The notes: generated by a model from the sequence alone, not told the origin. 38,481 nucleotides of DNA from Spirochaetota bacterium (GCA_009908925.1 JAAAOH010000370.1:1-38481); one strand, 5' to 3'; shown: positions 16,587 to 25,507, numbered from the stretch's first letter. A program made the numbers and translations.

Positions 16587-18167
16587 TCAGGCTCCGATAG
16601 AGCTCAGGCCGGCCTCGAACTGCTCGGCGGTGATCTCTCGGCCCGCGTCGAGCAGAAGCCCGTAACGCACCGCCGTCTTTCCTTTGCCGATCGTACCGAC
16701 CGCCTTCAGGATACCGTTCTCGAAGTACCCGGCGAGGAACTTTCCCGCAGCGACGTCACCCTTGTATCGGATTTCTTCGTAGCGCGGGGCGTAGCCGATG
16801 TAGCCGAAGGACGTCTCGAACTGCCGCGTCCAGAAAAACGGCGCAAACTCGAGGGGCTCCCGTGTGCCCATGATGGACCGGGCGACCTGCCGGCCGTGGC
16901 GCTGGGCAACCACCCAGTGCTCGACCCGTTTGGCTTCGCCGGTGCTGTTGCCGGCGCCGCTGTCGCTGCCGCCGCCCACTCGTGCAATGTCGCCGACGGC
17001 GTAGACACCGGGGCTGCCGGTCTGCATGAAGCCGTCCACGGGGACCGCTCCGTCCTCGAGAAGGCCGGAACCCTCGAGATAGTCCACGACGGGCTCCGCG
17101 CCCACGCCGATCACGACGAGATCCGCCGGGAGGACCGTCCCGTTGGCGAGCTCGACACTCTCCACGCGCTTCGAGCCGCGAATCCGCGAAACGCCCGTGC
17201 CGAGCTCGAATGCGACGCCCTGGTCGCGGTGCATGGACTCAAACCGTGCTCCCACTTCAGGGCCGAACGCCTTCTCGAAGGGCACCGATTCCGGCGCGGT
17301 AACCGTCACGTCGAGGCCGCGGCCCCGGAGGTAGGCGGCAGCCTCCGTGCCGATGAAGCTTGCTCCGATGACGACGACGTTCTGCGCCTCGGCGGCGTCT
17401 GCCCGGATGGCCGCGGCGTCACCCACGCTGCGCAGCATGTGCACACCGCCGAGATCCACGCCGGGCACCGGAAGTGCCTTCGCGCGGGAGCCGGTTGCAA
17501 GCACGACGGCGTCGGCGGTAAGCTCCGAGCCGTCGTCGAGCGTGACGCGTTTCGCCCCGGCGTCAACCGCGGTGGCCCGACGCCCGGTCCACAGCTCGAT
17601 TTCCATTTTCTCGTAAAATGAGGCGGGCCGCAGCGCGATGTCCTCCGGGCCCATGTCGCTTGCGAGGTAGAACTTCGAGAGGAGCGGGCGGTCATATGGG
17701 CCCTGCTCCTCAGGTGTGACCATGACGATTCTGCCGGCAAAGCCTTCGCGGCGCAGCTGTTCCGCCGCCATGCCGCCGGCTGCTCCGCCGCCGATGATTG
17801 CCACCGTTCGCTTATCATGTCCCTGCGGCTTCTTGAAGGTTGCTTCGTGTCGCCCGCCGACGTACACGCGGCCGTCCTCCTCGCGCACGTCGTAGCGGGC
17901 CAGGTCATCGAGTGCGGGGGGCGACATCATAGCGCCGGTGGTCGCATCGAATCGTGCATTGTGACAGGGGCAGATCAGCACGCCGTCTGCAAGATGCCCG
18001 AACGACAGCGGGCATCCGACGTGCGTACAGGAATCCTCCCAGGCATGAAGCTCCGTTCCCTGTCGAACGAGGAGCACGCTCTCCTCTTCCGAGAGCTCTA
18101 CCGACGTGAACGCGCCGGACTCGATATCATCGGTTTTCGCTACTTCTTTCCATTCATTGTCCGCCAT
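16587..18167 (-). CDS. Rieske-FAD NAD(P)H oxidoreductase (AIFM3/ferredoxin-reductase-like)
   Basis: The 526-residue cytosolic flavoprotein begins with a Rieske [2Fe-2S] domain (about 5-105), with ligands C47, H49, C66 and H69 in CTH and CPCH. Next is a pyridine-nucleotide-disulfide reductase fold: FAD-binding IIGGGAAGGMAAEQL, NAD-binding VVVIGASFIGTEAA, and GVYAVGDIAR near the second flavin contact. This order matches AIFM3-like and assimilatory ferredoxin reductase-like proteins that move electrons from NAD(P)H to iron-sulfur partners. The start is ATG 18167, since GGAGGT lies nine bases upstream; a longer in-frame GTG at 18191 lacks support. A Gly/Ser/Ala/Asn-rich insertion (about residues 396-415) interrupts the FAD region just after GDIAR. 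No partner oxygenase is adjacent, so the electron acceptor is unknown. Confidence 0.9.
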   Translation of the reverse strand: MADNEWKEVAKTDDIESGAFTSVELSEEESVLLVRQGTELHAWEDSCTHVGCPLSFGHLADGVLICPCHNARFDATTGAMMSPPALDDLARYDVREEDGRVYVGGRHEATFKKPQGHDKRTVAIIGGGAAGGMAAEQLRREGFAGRIVMVTPEEQGPYDRPLLSKFYLASDMGPEDIALRPASFYEKMEIELWTGRRATAVDAGAKRVTLDDGSELTADAVVLATGSRAKALPVPGVDLGGVHMLRSVGDAAAIRADAAEAQNVVVIGASFIGTEAAAYLRGRGLDVTVTAPESVPFEKAFGPEVGARFESMHRDQGVAFELGTGVSRIRGSKRVESVELANGTVLPADLVVIGVGAEPVVDYLEGSGLLEDGAVPVDGFMQTGSPGVYAVGDIARVGGGSDSGAGNSTGEAKRVEHWVVAQRHGRQVARSIMGTREPLEFAPFFWTRQFETSFGYIGYAPRYEEIRYKGDVAAGKFLAGYFENGILKAVGTIGKGKTAVRYGLLLDAGREITAEQFEAGLSSIGA

Positions 18168-18339
18168 TGCTTTCGTACCTCCGTCCCCCAAAGCTACGGA
18201 CGGCCCGGCCGGGAGGGCAAGGGGGATGAGGTATATGGAACCGTGTTGGTGCGGACGCCGCCGCGGCGTGCCGCCGGGGGTGCCACGGTAGATGCCGCCG
18301 AGGCGGCTGCGTTATTACCTTCTTCGTGGGGGAGGTACC

Positions 18340-19482
18340 ATGCGAATCACCTTTGTGATGTTTGTGATAGCGAGTCTGTCGGGGTGTCTCGGATTCGCCC
18401 AGGAAGGGCCGGTCGTGGGTGATGTGCCACAGGATGTGGAGACCCGTTTCGTCGGCGAGGCGGCTGACCTCAGGGTGGAGCCGTGGATCGAGGGGCTCGT
18501 TGCGCCGTGGTCTCTGAAGTTCCTCGGAGACGGTCGGGCGATCGTGAGTGAGCGCCCCGGCCGCGTGCGTCTCATTCGGGATGGACGGCTCGTGGAGGAA
18601 CCCTACCTCGAGGTCGACGTGGCCGCAGTGGGCGAGGGTGGACTCATGGGACTCGAGGTGCATCCCGACTTTCCGGATGAGCCCTACATATACGCCATGT
18701 ACACCTACCGCCGCGGCGGCAGTCTCTACAATCGGGTGCAGCGGTTTCGTGACCGCGGCGGTAGCGCCGAGGCCGACCGAATCATCATCGATGAGATCCC
18801 GGGATCCCGCTTCCACGACGGCGGCAGACTCGGCTTTGGCCCCGACGGTATGCTCTATGCCACCGCGGGGGAGAACTTCCGCGCCGAGCGCGCCCAGGAC
18901 CGCGACGTGCTCGCCGGAAGCATTCTTCGCGTAGCACCGGACGGCACCATCCCCGACGACAATCCGTTTCCGGGGTCGCCTGTGTGGTCATACGGCCACC
19001 GCAATCCGCAGGGGCTCGCCTGGCATCCGCAGACCGGTGCTCTCTTTTCCTCGGAACACGGCCCGTCCGGCGAGTTCGGGATTCGGGGTCACGACATCGT
19101 CAATGTAATTCGCCGGGGTGCGAACTACGGCTGGCCCCGGGAGGTGGGCGTCGGTGGCCTCGAGGAGTACGAGGATCCCGTCATCATGTGGGTGCCCGCC
19201 ACGCCACCGGCCGGGATGACCTTCTGGCGGGGCGATCTCTACCTCGCAACGCTGAGAAGCGAGGCGCTCATGCGCATCGGGGTGGAGCAGTCCGGCGGCG
19301 GCTTCGAGGTAACGCGTCTCGAGGGGCTCTACGCCTCCGGGCGCTACGAGGGCACCTACGGGCGGCTGCGTGCCGCCGTTGTCGGTCCCGACGACGCCCT
19401 GTACGTGCTCACGAGCAACCGCGACGGCCGCGGGGACCCGCGCGAAGGCGACGACAGGATTCTGCGGATCACTCCGCGCTGA
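18340..19482 (+). CDS. PQQ-type soluble aldose sugar dehydrogenase, lipoprotein
   Basis: The 380-residue protein belongs to the glucose/sorbosone dehydrogenase family of six-bladed beta-propellers that oxidise aldoses outside the cytoplasm with PQQ and calcium. Family motifs are intact: APWSLKFL at the start of blade one, HDGGRLGFGPDGMLYATAGE with the catalytic His, WSYGHRNPQGLAW with the active-site Arg, and RRGANYGWP. The signal peptide ends in LSGC, a lipobox, so the product should be a lipoprotein anchored through Cys16. The start is fixed by GGGGGAGG just upstream of ATG 18340. It is divergent from the Rieske oxidoreductase. No PQQ synthesis genes lie in the window, so the cofactor may be imported or made elsewhere. 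The sugar substrate is undetermined. Confidence 0.9.
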   Translation: MRITFVMFVIASLSGCLGFAQEGPVVGDVPQDVETRFVGEAADLRVEPWIEGLVAPWSLKFLGDGRAIVSERPGRVRLIRDGRLVEEPYLEVDVAAVGEGGLMGLEVHPDFPDEPYIYAMYTYRRGGSLYNRVQRFRDRGGSAEADRIIIDEIPGSRFHDGGRLGFGPDGMLYATAGENFRAERAQDRDVLAGSILRVAPDGTIPDDNPFPGSPVWSYGHRNPQGLAWHPQTGALFSSEHGPSGEFGIRGHDIVNVIRRGANYGWPREVGVGGLEEYEDPVIMWVPATPPAGMTFWRGDLYLATLRSEALMRIGVEQSGGGFEVTRLEGLYASGRYEGTYGRLRAAVVGPDDALYVLTSNRDGRGDPREGDDRILRITPR

Positions 19483-19527
19483 GCGAGGTCGGAGCCGCGG
19501 CCCCTGCGCACCGTCGGAGAACTCTGC

Positions 19528-19533
19528 TACACT
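19528..19533 (+). promoter_or_regulatory. -10 box for leaderless aldo/keto reductase transcript
   Basis: TACACT is followed after exactly six bases by ATG 19540. No Shine-Dalgarno and no clear -35 box are present. Confidence 0.45.
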
Positions 19534-19539
19534 GTGACC

Positions 19540-20628
19540 ATGGTCTACAGGACGTACGGCAGAACGGGGAAACAGGTTTCCATACTCGGCTTCGGCGGCA
19601 TGCGCTTCGAGGATGTCGACGACCACGATGCCTCGACGGCGATGATGGTGGAGGCCGCCGAGGGCGGTGTGAACTACTTCGACACCGCACCGAAGTATTT
19701 CGGAACGAAGGGCGAGAAAGCGTTCGGGGCCGGCCTTGCCGAGCTGCGCCGACGCGGCATGCCGTACTATCTGTCCACGAAAACCTTCGAGTCGGAGGAG
19801 TCGGCGATCCGCCGCGAGATCGAGGGGCAGCTCAAGCGGCTCGACGTCGACCACATCGACTTCTACCATGTGTGGTGCATTACGACCCTCGATAACTGGC
19901 GCGAGCGCCGCCGAAACGGTGTCATCGAGGCGTTCCGTCGGCTGAAAGAAGAGGGACTGGTCGGGCATATCTGCGTCTCGAGCCACCTCATTGGCGATGA
20001 GATCCGGGAGCTCCTCGAGGAGGGCGTCTTCGAGGGGGTGCTCTTCGGGTACTCCGCCTACAACTTCAAGACCCGGCAGCAGGCATTCGACGCGATTCGC
20101 CAGTACAACCTCGGCTGCGCGGTGATGAATCCGCTCGGCGGAGGTATCATACCGCGGCACCCGCAGCTCTTCCCCTCTTTATCCCGCGGCGAGGGCGAGA
20201 CGACCGTAGAGGGCGCGCTCAGGTTTCTGTTCTCCCACGAGGACATCACCCTGAGTCTGGTCGGATTCGGAAATGGATCCCATGTCCACGATGCGCTTGC
20301 GGCGGTGGAGCGATTCGAGCGCGAGGGCGCGGTGGACCTCGAGGCGGTGATGAGCGAGGTGGACACGACCTTCGAGGGCATCTGCACCGGGTGTCAGTAC
20401 TGCGACAACTGTCCGGAGGGCATCCCCATCCCGAAGCTCATGGATGCCTACAATCACAAGATCCTCTTCGATGACGAGAAGCAGGTGGTGAGCCGCCTCA
20501 AGAATTACTGGAACGTGGATCCGACCTTTGCCGGGCGCTGCATCGAGTGCGCGCAGTGTGAGGACGAGTGCACCCAGCACCTTCCCATCATTTCGCGACT
20601 CGCCGAGATTGGGCGCCTCGCCGGATGA
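19540..20628 (+). CDS. Aldo/keto reductase with C-terminal ferredoxin-type Fe-S domain
   Basis: This 362-residue cytosolic oxidoreductase has an AKR barrel (about 1-280) with catalytic residues in place: FDTAPKYF carrying Asp and Tyr, STKTF carrying Lys, and IDFYHVW carrying His. A C-terminal domain has two four-cysteine runs, CTGCQYCDNCP and CIECAQCEDEC, likely binding two [4Fe-4S] clusters. This architecture is common in anaerobes, where electrons may come from ferredoxin as well as NADPH. The stop overlaps the start of the nucleoside hydrolase by four bases, so the two are co-translated. GTG 19534, two codons earlier, is an alternative start. The substrate is not known; a carbonyl produced from sugar salvage is possible given the partner gene. 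Confidence 0.9.
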   Translation: MVYRTYGRTGKQVSILGFGGMRFEDVDDHDASTAMMVEAAEGGVNYFDTAPKYFGTKGEKAFGAGLAELRRRGMPYYLSTKTFESEESAIRREIEGQLKRLDVDHIDFYHVWCITTLDNWRERRRNGVIEAFRRLKEEGLVGHICVSSHLIGDEIRELLEEGVFEGVLFGYSAYNFKTRQQAFDAIRQYNLGCAVMNPLGGGIIPRHPQLFPSLSRGEGETTVEGALRFLFSHEDITLSLVGFGNGSHVHDALAAVERFEREGAVDLEAVMSEVDTTFEGICTGCQYCDNCPEGIPIPKLMDAYNHKILFDDEKQVVSRLKNYWNVDPTFAGRCIECAQCEDECTQHLPIISRLAEIGRLAG

Positions 20629-21527
20629 AGCTCATCATAGACACCGATTGCGGTATCGACGATGCGGTGGCCATCATGATGGCGCTGGCTCATCCGGACG
20701 TAGAGGTGATCGGCATCACCACGGTGTCCGGGAACGTAGATGTTGCGCAGGTGACGGAGAACGTGCTGGGGCTTCTCGCATACTTCGACAGATCGGACAT
20801 CCCTGTCTATCACGGTGCCTCCCACGCCCTTCTGCAGGGGGCGGTGCGCGCCTCGGGCGTCCACGGGGATAACGGCCTCGGGGGAGTAGAGCTGCCGCCG
20901 ACCAGTGGCGCGCGGCGGCCGGAGCCTGCGCCGGTGGGCCTCGCAGAGCTTCTGCGCGCCAACCCCGGCGCCACTGTCCTCACGCTCGGCCCGATGACGA
21001 ATCTGGCGATGAGCCTGAATCTCTTTCCGGACGCCGTCTCCCGGATCGGGCGTCTCGTGGCGATGGGAGGCGGCATCGATGTCGGAAACGTAACCCGGTT
21101 TGCCGAGTTCAACTTCTATGCGGATCCCGAGGCCGTGCAGTTTGTCCTCGACCGGGGGGTGCCAATGGAGGTAGTCCCCTGGGACGCCTGCATCGAGCAC
21201 GAGCTCTCCCGTGATGATCTCTCGGCGGTCGGTCTTCGCGATGGTCGCGCCTCGGAGCTCTTCTTTCGGCTGCAGGACTTCGTCCTCGCCCGGTCGCAGC
21301 ACGTCTACGGGCGTCCATTCACCCGTCATCCCGACCCCCTTGCCATGGCATACGCCATCAACCCGGGCGTTGCGGCGCAGATCCGTCGCACGGGTCTCAC
21401 CATGGAGCTCGGAAACGGCACCCTCCGCGGTGCAAGCGTGCGCACCGACGGCGAGCAGGTGAGGGCCGTCATGTCGATTCGCCGCGATGCGTACTTTGCG
21501 ATCCTGCGTCGAATCGGCGACCTTTAG
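20625..21527 (+). CDS. Inosine-uridine preferring nucleoside hydrolase family protein
   Basis: The 300-residue cytosolic hydrolase cleaves the N-glycosidic bond of ribonucleosides to give base and ribose. The calcium-binding signature DTDCGIDDA is at residues 6-14, LGPMTNLAMSL carries a conserved Asn, and HPDPLAMAYAI holds the catalytic His and the last metal-binding Asp. Length fits the family (about 310). Start ATG 20625 overlaps the aldo/keto reductase stop (ATGA), so it is the second gene of that operon. Its stop shares four bases with the stop of the convergent amidohydrolase (21524-21527), leaving no room for a terminator. Base preference cannot be read from sequence alone. Confidence 0.9.
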   Translation: MKLIIDTDCGIDDAVAIMMALAHPDVEVIGITTVSGNVDVAQVTENVLGLLAYFDRSDIPVYHGASHALLQGAVRASGVHGDNGLGGVELPPTSGARRPEPAPVGLAELLRANPGATVLTLGPMTNLAMSLNLFPDAVSRIGRLVAMGGGIDVGNVTRFAEFNFYADPEAVQFVLDRGVPMEVVPWDACIEHELSRDDLSAVGLRDGRASELFFRLQDFVLARSQHVYGRPFTRHPDPLAMAYAINPGVAAQIRRTGLTMELGNGTLRGASVRTDGEQVRAVMSIRRDAYFAILRRIGDL

Positions 21528-23110
21528 CCGGCACCATGCGGTGCGGGGGCTCGCATAGGAGAGCCCTCGTACACGATCTCGCCGTCGGTCATGGTGAGCT
21601 CCACGTCTATGTCCTTGATGCCGGCGGGGTCGATGCGCGTGGGATCGTCGCTGAGTACTGCGAGGTCGGCGAGCTTGCCGGGTTCGATGGAGCCCTTCTC
21701 CGATTCGGCGAACTGCGCGTAGGCGCTGCCGATGGTATATGCCCGAAGCGCCTCCGCCGGCGTTATGGCCTCCGGCCCTTCCCGGTTGACGACATAGTGG
21801 ATACCGAGGAGCGGCTCGAAGCTGCCCTCTCCGGGATAATCGGAGCCGAAGGAAATCTGCGCACCGGCGTCGATGAGGGACCGGTAGGGGTAGGCGCGGA
21901 GCGCCCGCTCGCGACCGACGAGCTCGATGTCCTTCTGCGGAGTGGCCGCCGCGTGCGGCTGTGTCGCCACGTGGAAGCCGAGGTCCACGATCCGCCGGAT
22001 ATCGGCATCGCTTATGAGTTGCCCGTGCTCTATGCGGATTCGCATCTCCCGGAGGTGGGGGTATCGCTCCACGAGACGCTCGGCCGCGTCGAGGTATTCC
22101 CGCGTCGCCCGGTCGCCGATGGCGTGGGAGGCGACCTGTCGGCGCGCGCGCACCGCCGGTTCGAGGAAGCGCACGATATCGTCTGCCGGAATACCGGCTC
22201 CGAAGTTCTCAGGCTCCCCCGCGTAGGGCTCGGTGAGCCAGGCGGTTCTGCTCGAGAAGGCGCCGTCGAGGAAGTACTTGAGCGGACCCCGCTCGACGTA
22301 CGACGGATGGAACTCCTTGTCTTCCATGCCCGCTACAAGCTTCTGCGAGTCTCCCATGAACCAGCATGAGAGCCGCACGGTGAGCCCGCCATCGGCGTAG
22401 AGCTCGTTGTAGACATCCATGACGTGTGGGAACCAGGTGTTGTCCTGAACGGAGGTGACGCCGTTGCGGTTGAGGTGAGCAAGCGCTCCCGGCAGATTCC
22501 GACGCATGTTCTCCGGGTCGGTGAATCGCTTCTGAAAGAGACCGCGGAGCCCCGGCGCGCCGAAGGGCTCCCGGAGAATCCCGGTGAGTCGCCCCTGCGC
22601 ATCCACGTCGACACCGCCGCGGTCCCAGTCGGGGGTCTGCGCGGTGATGCCGAGCTCGGAAAACGCCCGTGAGTTCATCCACGCCGCGTGTCCCGAGAAC
22701 TGGAAAAGGGCTACGGGATGGTCGGGAAAGGCCGCGTCGAGGTCGCTCACGTGAGGGTCGGGGCAGTACGGGTAGTCCCACTGCGTGGCGACGAGCCAGT
22801 CTCCCGTGGCCGCATCCGCATAGGAGGCACGGATGTGCTCGATTATCTCCGCCTTGGACAGCCCGAAGAGGCTCGGCGTTCGCTCCCGGTCGGCCATGTT
22901 GACGAGGTGAATGTGGTTATCGTTGAACCCGGGGATCAGCGTTCGCCCGGCAAGGTCGAACTGCGCCGCGCCGGCGCCGGCCTGGGCGCGGACCTCGGCG
23001 TTCGAACCTACAGCTGCGATGCGATTACCACGCACGAGCACCGCTTCTGATTCGCGGCCCTCAGCGTCCATCGTGAGAACTCTGCCGCTGCTCAATATCG
23101 TCTCTTCCAT
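21524..23110 (-). CDS. Amidohydrolase, YtcJ-like (amidohydrolase family 3)
   Basis: This 528-residue metal-dependent hydrolase opens with the beta-sandwich sequence SGRVLTMDAEG, followed by the HxH metal site in NDNHIHLVN. Conserved His residues follow in SHAIGDRATREYLDA and RIEHGQLIS, and the metal/catalytic Asp in SFGSDYPG. The length and motif order fit YtcJ/LAF3-like proteins, of which few have known substrates (N-formyl or N-acyl amides in some). A CAGGAG Shine-Dalgarno lies just before ATG 23110. It is divergent from the Crp-type regulator across 66 bases, so that regulator may control it. No signal peptide; cytosolic. Confidence 0.88.
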   Translation of the reverse strand: MEETILSSGRVLTMDAEGRESEAVLVRGNRIAAVGSNAEVRAQAGAGAAQFDLAGRTLIPGFNDNHIHLVNMADRERTPSLFGLSKAEIIEHIRASYADAATGDWLVATQWDYPYCPDPHVSDLDAAFPDHPVALFQFSGHAAWMNSRAFSELGITAQTPDWDRGGVDVDAQGRLTGILREPFGAPGLRGLFQKRFTDPENMRRNLPGALAHLNRNGVTSVQDNTWFPHVMDVYNELYADGGLTVRLSCWFMGDSQKLVAGMEDKEFHPSYVERGPLKYFLDGAFSSRTAWLTEPYAGEPENFGAGIPADDIVRFLEPAVRARRQVASHAIGDRATREYLDAAERLVERYPHLREMRIRIEHGQLISDADIRRIVDLGFHVATQPHAAATPQKDIELVGRERALRAYPYRSLIDAGAQISFGSDYPGEGSFEPLLGIHYVVNREGPEAITPAEALRAYTIGSAYAQFAESEKGSIEPGKLADLAVLSDDPTRIDPAGIKDIDVELTMTDGEIVYEGSPMRAPAPHGAG

Positions 23111-23164
23111 GGAAGCTATCTCCTGCCCTTAACATAACCATGATGCTCGGCTTTCGCCACATGT

Positions 23165-23170
23165 TATACT
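23165..23170 (+). promoter_or_regulatory. -10 box for leaderless Crp/Fnr regulator transcript
   Basis: TATACT ends exactly six bases before ATG 23177, with no Shine-Dalgarno. A recognisable -35 box is lacking. Confidence 0.5.
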
Positions 23171-23176
23171 GCTCTC

Positions 23177-23857
23177 ATGTTGAACGAGGCCACCCAGGCC
23201 CGCCTGGCATCGGAGTTCCCGGGCCTTCTCGGCGGGTCGACCGCGCGGCGAGAGATTTCGGAGCATGCAAGCTTCAAGCACTTTCCCGCCGGTGCCACGC
23301 TCTATCATGAGGGCGATGAAACCGCATACCTCCCGCTCATCCTCACCGGCGAGCTTGCCGTCTCCAAGGTCGGCGAGAGCGGTCGAGAGATAACCCTCTA
23401 TCGGGTGGGGGCGGGAGAATCCTGCATCCTCTCAACACTCGGGATCCTCAACGAGGCTTCGTTTCCCGCAACGGCCGAGGTCAGTGCGGAGGGGGATGTG
23501 GTACTCGTGCCCGCCGCTCGCGTGCGGGAGCTCGTGGACCGCGCCCCGGCTTGGCGGGACTTCGTGTTCCGCCTCTATCATGCGCGCCTGACCTCTCTCA
23601 TCGCCCTTGTCGAGGAAGTGGTGTTTCAGAAACTGGATGTGCGACTTGCAGGGCTTCTGCTTCGCCATACGAGCAGCGAGAACCCTGTGCTCGGCTGGAC
23701 GCATCAGCGGATCGCCGCCGAGCTCGGTTCCTCCCGGGAAGTCATAAGCCGGGTACTGAAAGACTGGCAGCGCCGGGACCTCATCGACCTCTCGCGCGGT
23801 GCGGTTTCCGTGGCCGATCGAGGCGGTCTGGAAAAAGTATCCGACTTGGTGACTTAG
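23177..23857 (+). CDS. Crp/Fnr family transcriptional regulator
   Basis: The 226-residue DNA-binding protein has an N-terminal cyclic-nucleotide-binding-like beta-barrel (about 20-140, with FPAGATLYHEGDETAYLPLILTGELAVSK) and a C-terminal winged helix (about 145-220). The recognition helix lies in ELGSSREVISRVLKDWQ. The only cysteine (CILSTLG, near residue 84) is inside the barrel, so it does not bind an Fnr-type cluster. The phosphate-binding cassette of true cAMP receptors is not recognisable, so the effector may be redox, haem or another ligand. It is divergent from the amidohydrolase and reads towards a DUF2892 membrane protein, a pairing common for redox-type family members. A perfect palindrome overlaps its own stop codon. 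Confidence 0.9.
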   Translation: MLNEATQARLASEFPGLLGGSTARREISEHASFKHFPAGATLYHEGDETAYLPLILTGELAVSKVGESGREITLYRVGAGESCILSTLGILNEASFPATAEVSAEGDVVLVPAARVRELVDRAPAWRDFVFRLYHARLTSLIALVEEVVFQKLDVRLAGLLLRHTSSENPVLGWTHQRIAAELGSSREVISRVLKDWQRRDLIDLSRGAVSVADRGGLEKVSDLVT

Positions 23858-23862
23858 TCACC
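23848..23862. promoter_or_regulatory. Palindrome GGTGACT-T-AGTCACC, possible Crp/Fnr-family operator
   Basis: Perfect seven-base arms flank one central base. The site spans the regulator stop codon and lies about 67 bases before the DUF2892 start. Its GTGA/TCAC halves recall Crp-family half sites (TGTGA/TCACA) at one base closer spacing. No T-tract follows, so it is unlikely to be a terminator. Confidence 0.45.
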
Positions 23863-23921
23863 GACGGGTGAGTCGTTACGGCTGTATCCTTCGGCGTAGA
23901 ACGATACGCAGGAGGAACGAC

Positions 23922-24134
23922 ATGGCATTGTACAAGAACATGGGATCAGCAGATAGAACGATCCGCGCGATAGCGGGTCTTGCGCTCATCATCGGCGGCA
24001 TCGCCCTGCAGATAACGCAGTCCGGTTTCTGGTGGCTCGCGCTCATCGGCGTCGTACTCACCGGCACCTCCGCCATCGGCACCTGCCCGGCCTATTTCCC
24101 CTTTCGCCTCAGCACGCGCAAGAAGACCGGCTGA
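23922..24134 (+). CDS. DUF2892 (YgaP-type) small membrane protein
   Basis: The 70-residue protein opens with the family sequence MGSADRTIRAIAG, then has two hydrophobic helices (about 14-31 and 34-54) separated by a short turn. A conserved GTCPAYFPF near the end holds the single Cys. DUF2892 proteins sit in the inner membrane; in YgaP the domain is fused to a rhodanese, suggesting a sulfur-related role. Start ATG 23922 is chosen because GGAGGA lies six bases upstream. It follows the Crp-type regulator by 64 bases and is likely its target. Confidence 0.85.
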   Translation: MALYKNMGSADRTIRAIAGLALIIGGIALQITQSGFWWLALIGVVLTGTSAIGTCPAYFPFRLSTRKKTG

Positions 24135-24144
24135 TTCACTGCGT

Positions 24145-24157
24145 CGGGCCGAGCCCG
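24145..24157. terminator. Short GC hairpin between convergent genes
   Basis: CGGGC and GCCCG enclose a three-base loop between the DUF2892 gene and the convergent radical SAM gene. There is no T-tract; weak support. Confidence 0.2.
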
Positions 24158-24182
24158 CGCGCGGCTGCCGTCACAGCAGGGT

Positions 24183-25421
24183 TCAGGGGCAGCGAATGAA
24201 GCCCTGGGCCCACAGGCAGCCGCCGCACGCCGGCCCCTCATTTCCCAGACAGTCCTCGGCGTTTTCCTCGGCTCGCTCGCAGTTGACGCATGAGGTGCAT
24301 GGCGAGAAGGAGAAGTCGTAGAGGCGCTCGCGCAGATCGACGTAGGCAGGATCGCTCCACACCGCAGAGAGACTCCGCTCGTGCACGCTACCGAAATCGT
24401 GAGCGTGGCTCGTGCGCGCGGTGTTCTCGAGGTAGTACTGGTGAGTGTGCAGCAGTGAAAGGCACGGGCTCACGTGGCCGTCCCACCGGATGCTTGTGCT
24501 TCCTTTCTCGATGAACGGACAGCTGTTGTGCTCGGGAAAGAGATTCAACCGGGGCATGCCGGCCGACGAGCGCGCGGGGGAAATGACGCGGGCGAGGGCG
24601 CGAGCGACTTCGGGGTTCATCGCATCCATGCGGGGCAGGTCGACGTCATAGCCGATCGACTTCCAGCGCCGCTGCTCGTATGCGTAGAGGGTTTCCGCCC
24701 GCATCTCCTCACTGTGGGCCAGCAGGTTGCTGACCGAGAAGCGCTCTGCACCGAGGGTGAGCCCGAGGTCGATGACCGCCGGCAGCTCATGGATGTTCCG
24801 CTCCATGGCGACGAATGCGACGCCGAGCCGGGGATACTCGGTCGATGCGCGAATCCTGCGTCGCTTCAGCGTTTTGAGGTTGTCGATCACCCGAGGCAGT
24901 GTCGCCCCGAGGCGGACGTCGGAGTAGCTTTCAGGCGTGGCGCCGTCGAGGGAGACCCAGATCGTGTTCACGCCGGCGCCGATGAGGGCATCCACGGCGG
25001 GCTCAGTGAGCATGGTGCCGTTTGTGATGAGCTCCACCGAAGAGGCCACGGACGTCGCCTCTATGATCCACTCGAGTGCCTCGGGATGGGCAAAGGGCTC
25101 ACCAAAGCCGCCGAAGAAGATCTCCGGGGGATCGTCGAGGGCGCCGATGTCCTCGAGGATGCGTGCGAAGGTTTCGCGGGACATCCGGCCGAGTTCCTCG
25201 CCCCACACGTTTCGCATGCAGGTCGTACAGTCGATATTGCACTCGCTCGTGAGCTCCACATAGACGCGGTTCAGATGAGAGGGGGCGCGCCGGATGACGA
25301 GGCTATTATCACGCGCCTCGGCACGTGCGGTGGCTCCGGGGGTCAACCCGTAGGCACGGGCGAGGTCCGGGCTTATGGTTACACTTCCGTCGTCATTGAC
25401 GCGGACATTCGACTGCGGCAT
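24183..25421 (-). CDS. Radical SAM/SPASM maturase with N-terminal AbrB-like domain (tungsten cofactor oxidoreductase maturase type)
   Basis: The 412-residue protein begins with an AbrB/SpoVT-like fold (residues 4-45: VRVNDDGSVTISPDLARAYG, then LTPGATARAE). The radical SAM domain follows, with the cluster cysteines C61, C65 and C68 (CNIDCTTC) and the FFGGFGEPFAHPE SAM segment. The C-terminus is a SPASM-type cysteine-rich region ending CGGCLWAQGFIRCP. This combination matches the family described as radical SAM maturases for tungsten-cofactor (aldehyde:ferredoxin) oxidoreductases. No such oxidoreductase gene is in the window. I chose ATG 25421 because a GGGAA lies about seven bases upstream and the AbrB domain starts right after; ATG 25427 and longer frames are possible. 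The family call is from memory of its motifs, so moderately sure. Confidence 0.75.
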   Translation of the reverse strand: MPQSNVRVNDDGSVTISPDLARAYGLTPGATARAEARDNSLVIRRAPSHLNRVYVELTSECNIDCTTCMRNVWGEELGRMSRETFARILEDIGALDDPPEIFFGGFGEPFAHPEALEWIIEATSVASSVELITNGTMLTEPAVDALIGAGVNTIWVSLDGATPESYSDVRLGATLPRVIDNLKTLKRRRIRASTEYPRLGVAFVAMERNIHELPAVIDLGLTLGAERFSVSNLLAHSEEMRAETLYAYEQRRWKSIGYDVDLPRMDAMNPEVARALARVISPARSSAGMPRLNLFPEHNSCPFIEKGSTSIRWDGHVSPCLSLLHTHQYYLENTARTSHAHDFGSVHERSLSAVWSDPAYVDLRERLYDFSFSPCTSCVNCERAEENAEDCLGNEGPACGGCLWAQGFIRCP

Positions 25422-25507
25422 GAGCATTTCCCGTATGTATGAGAGATTCTGTCCACAATAATAGGCCATATTCGGGTGGAACGCAACGGTGGATTGCCGG
25501 CCGCGAG

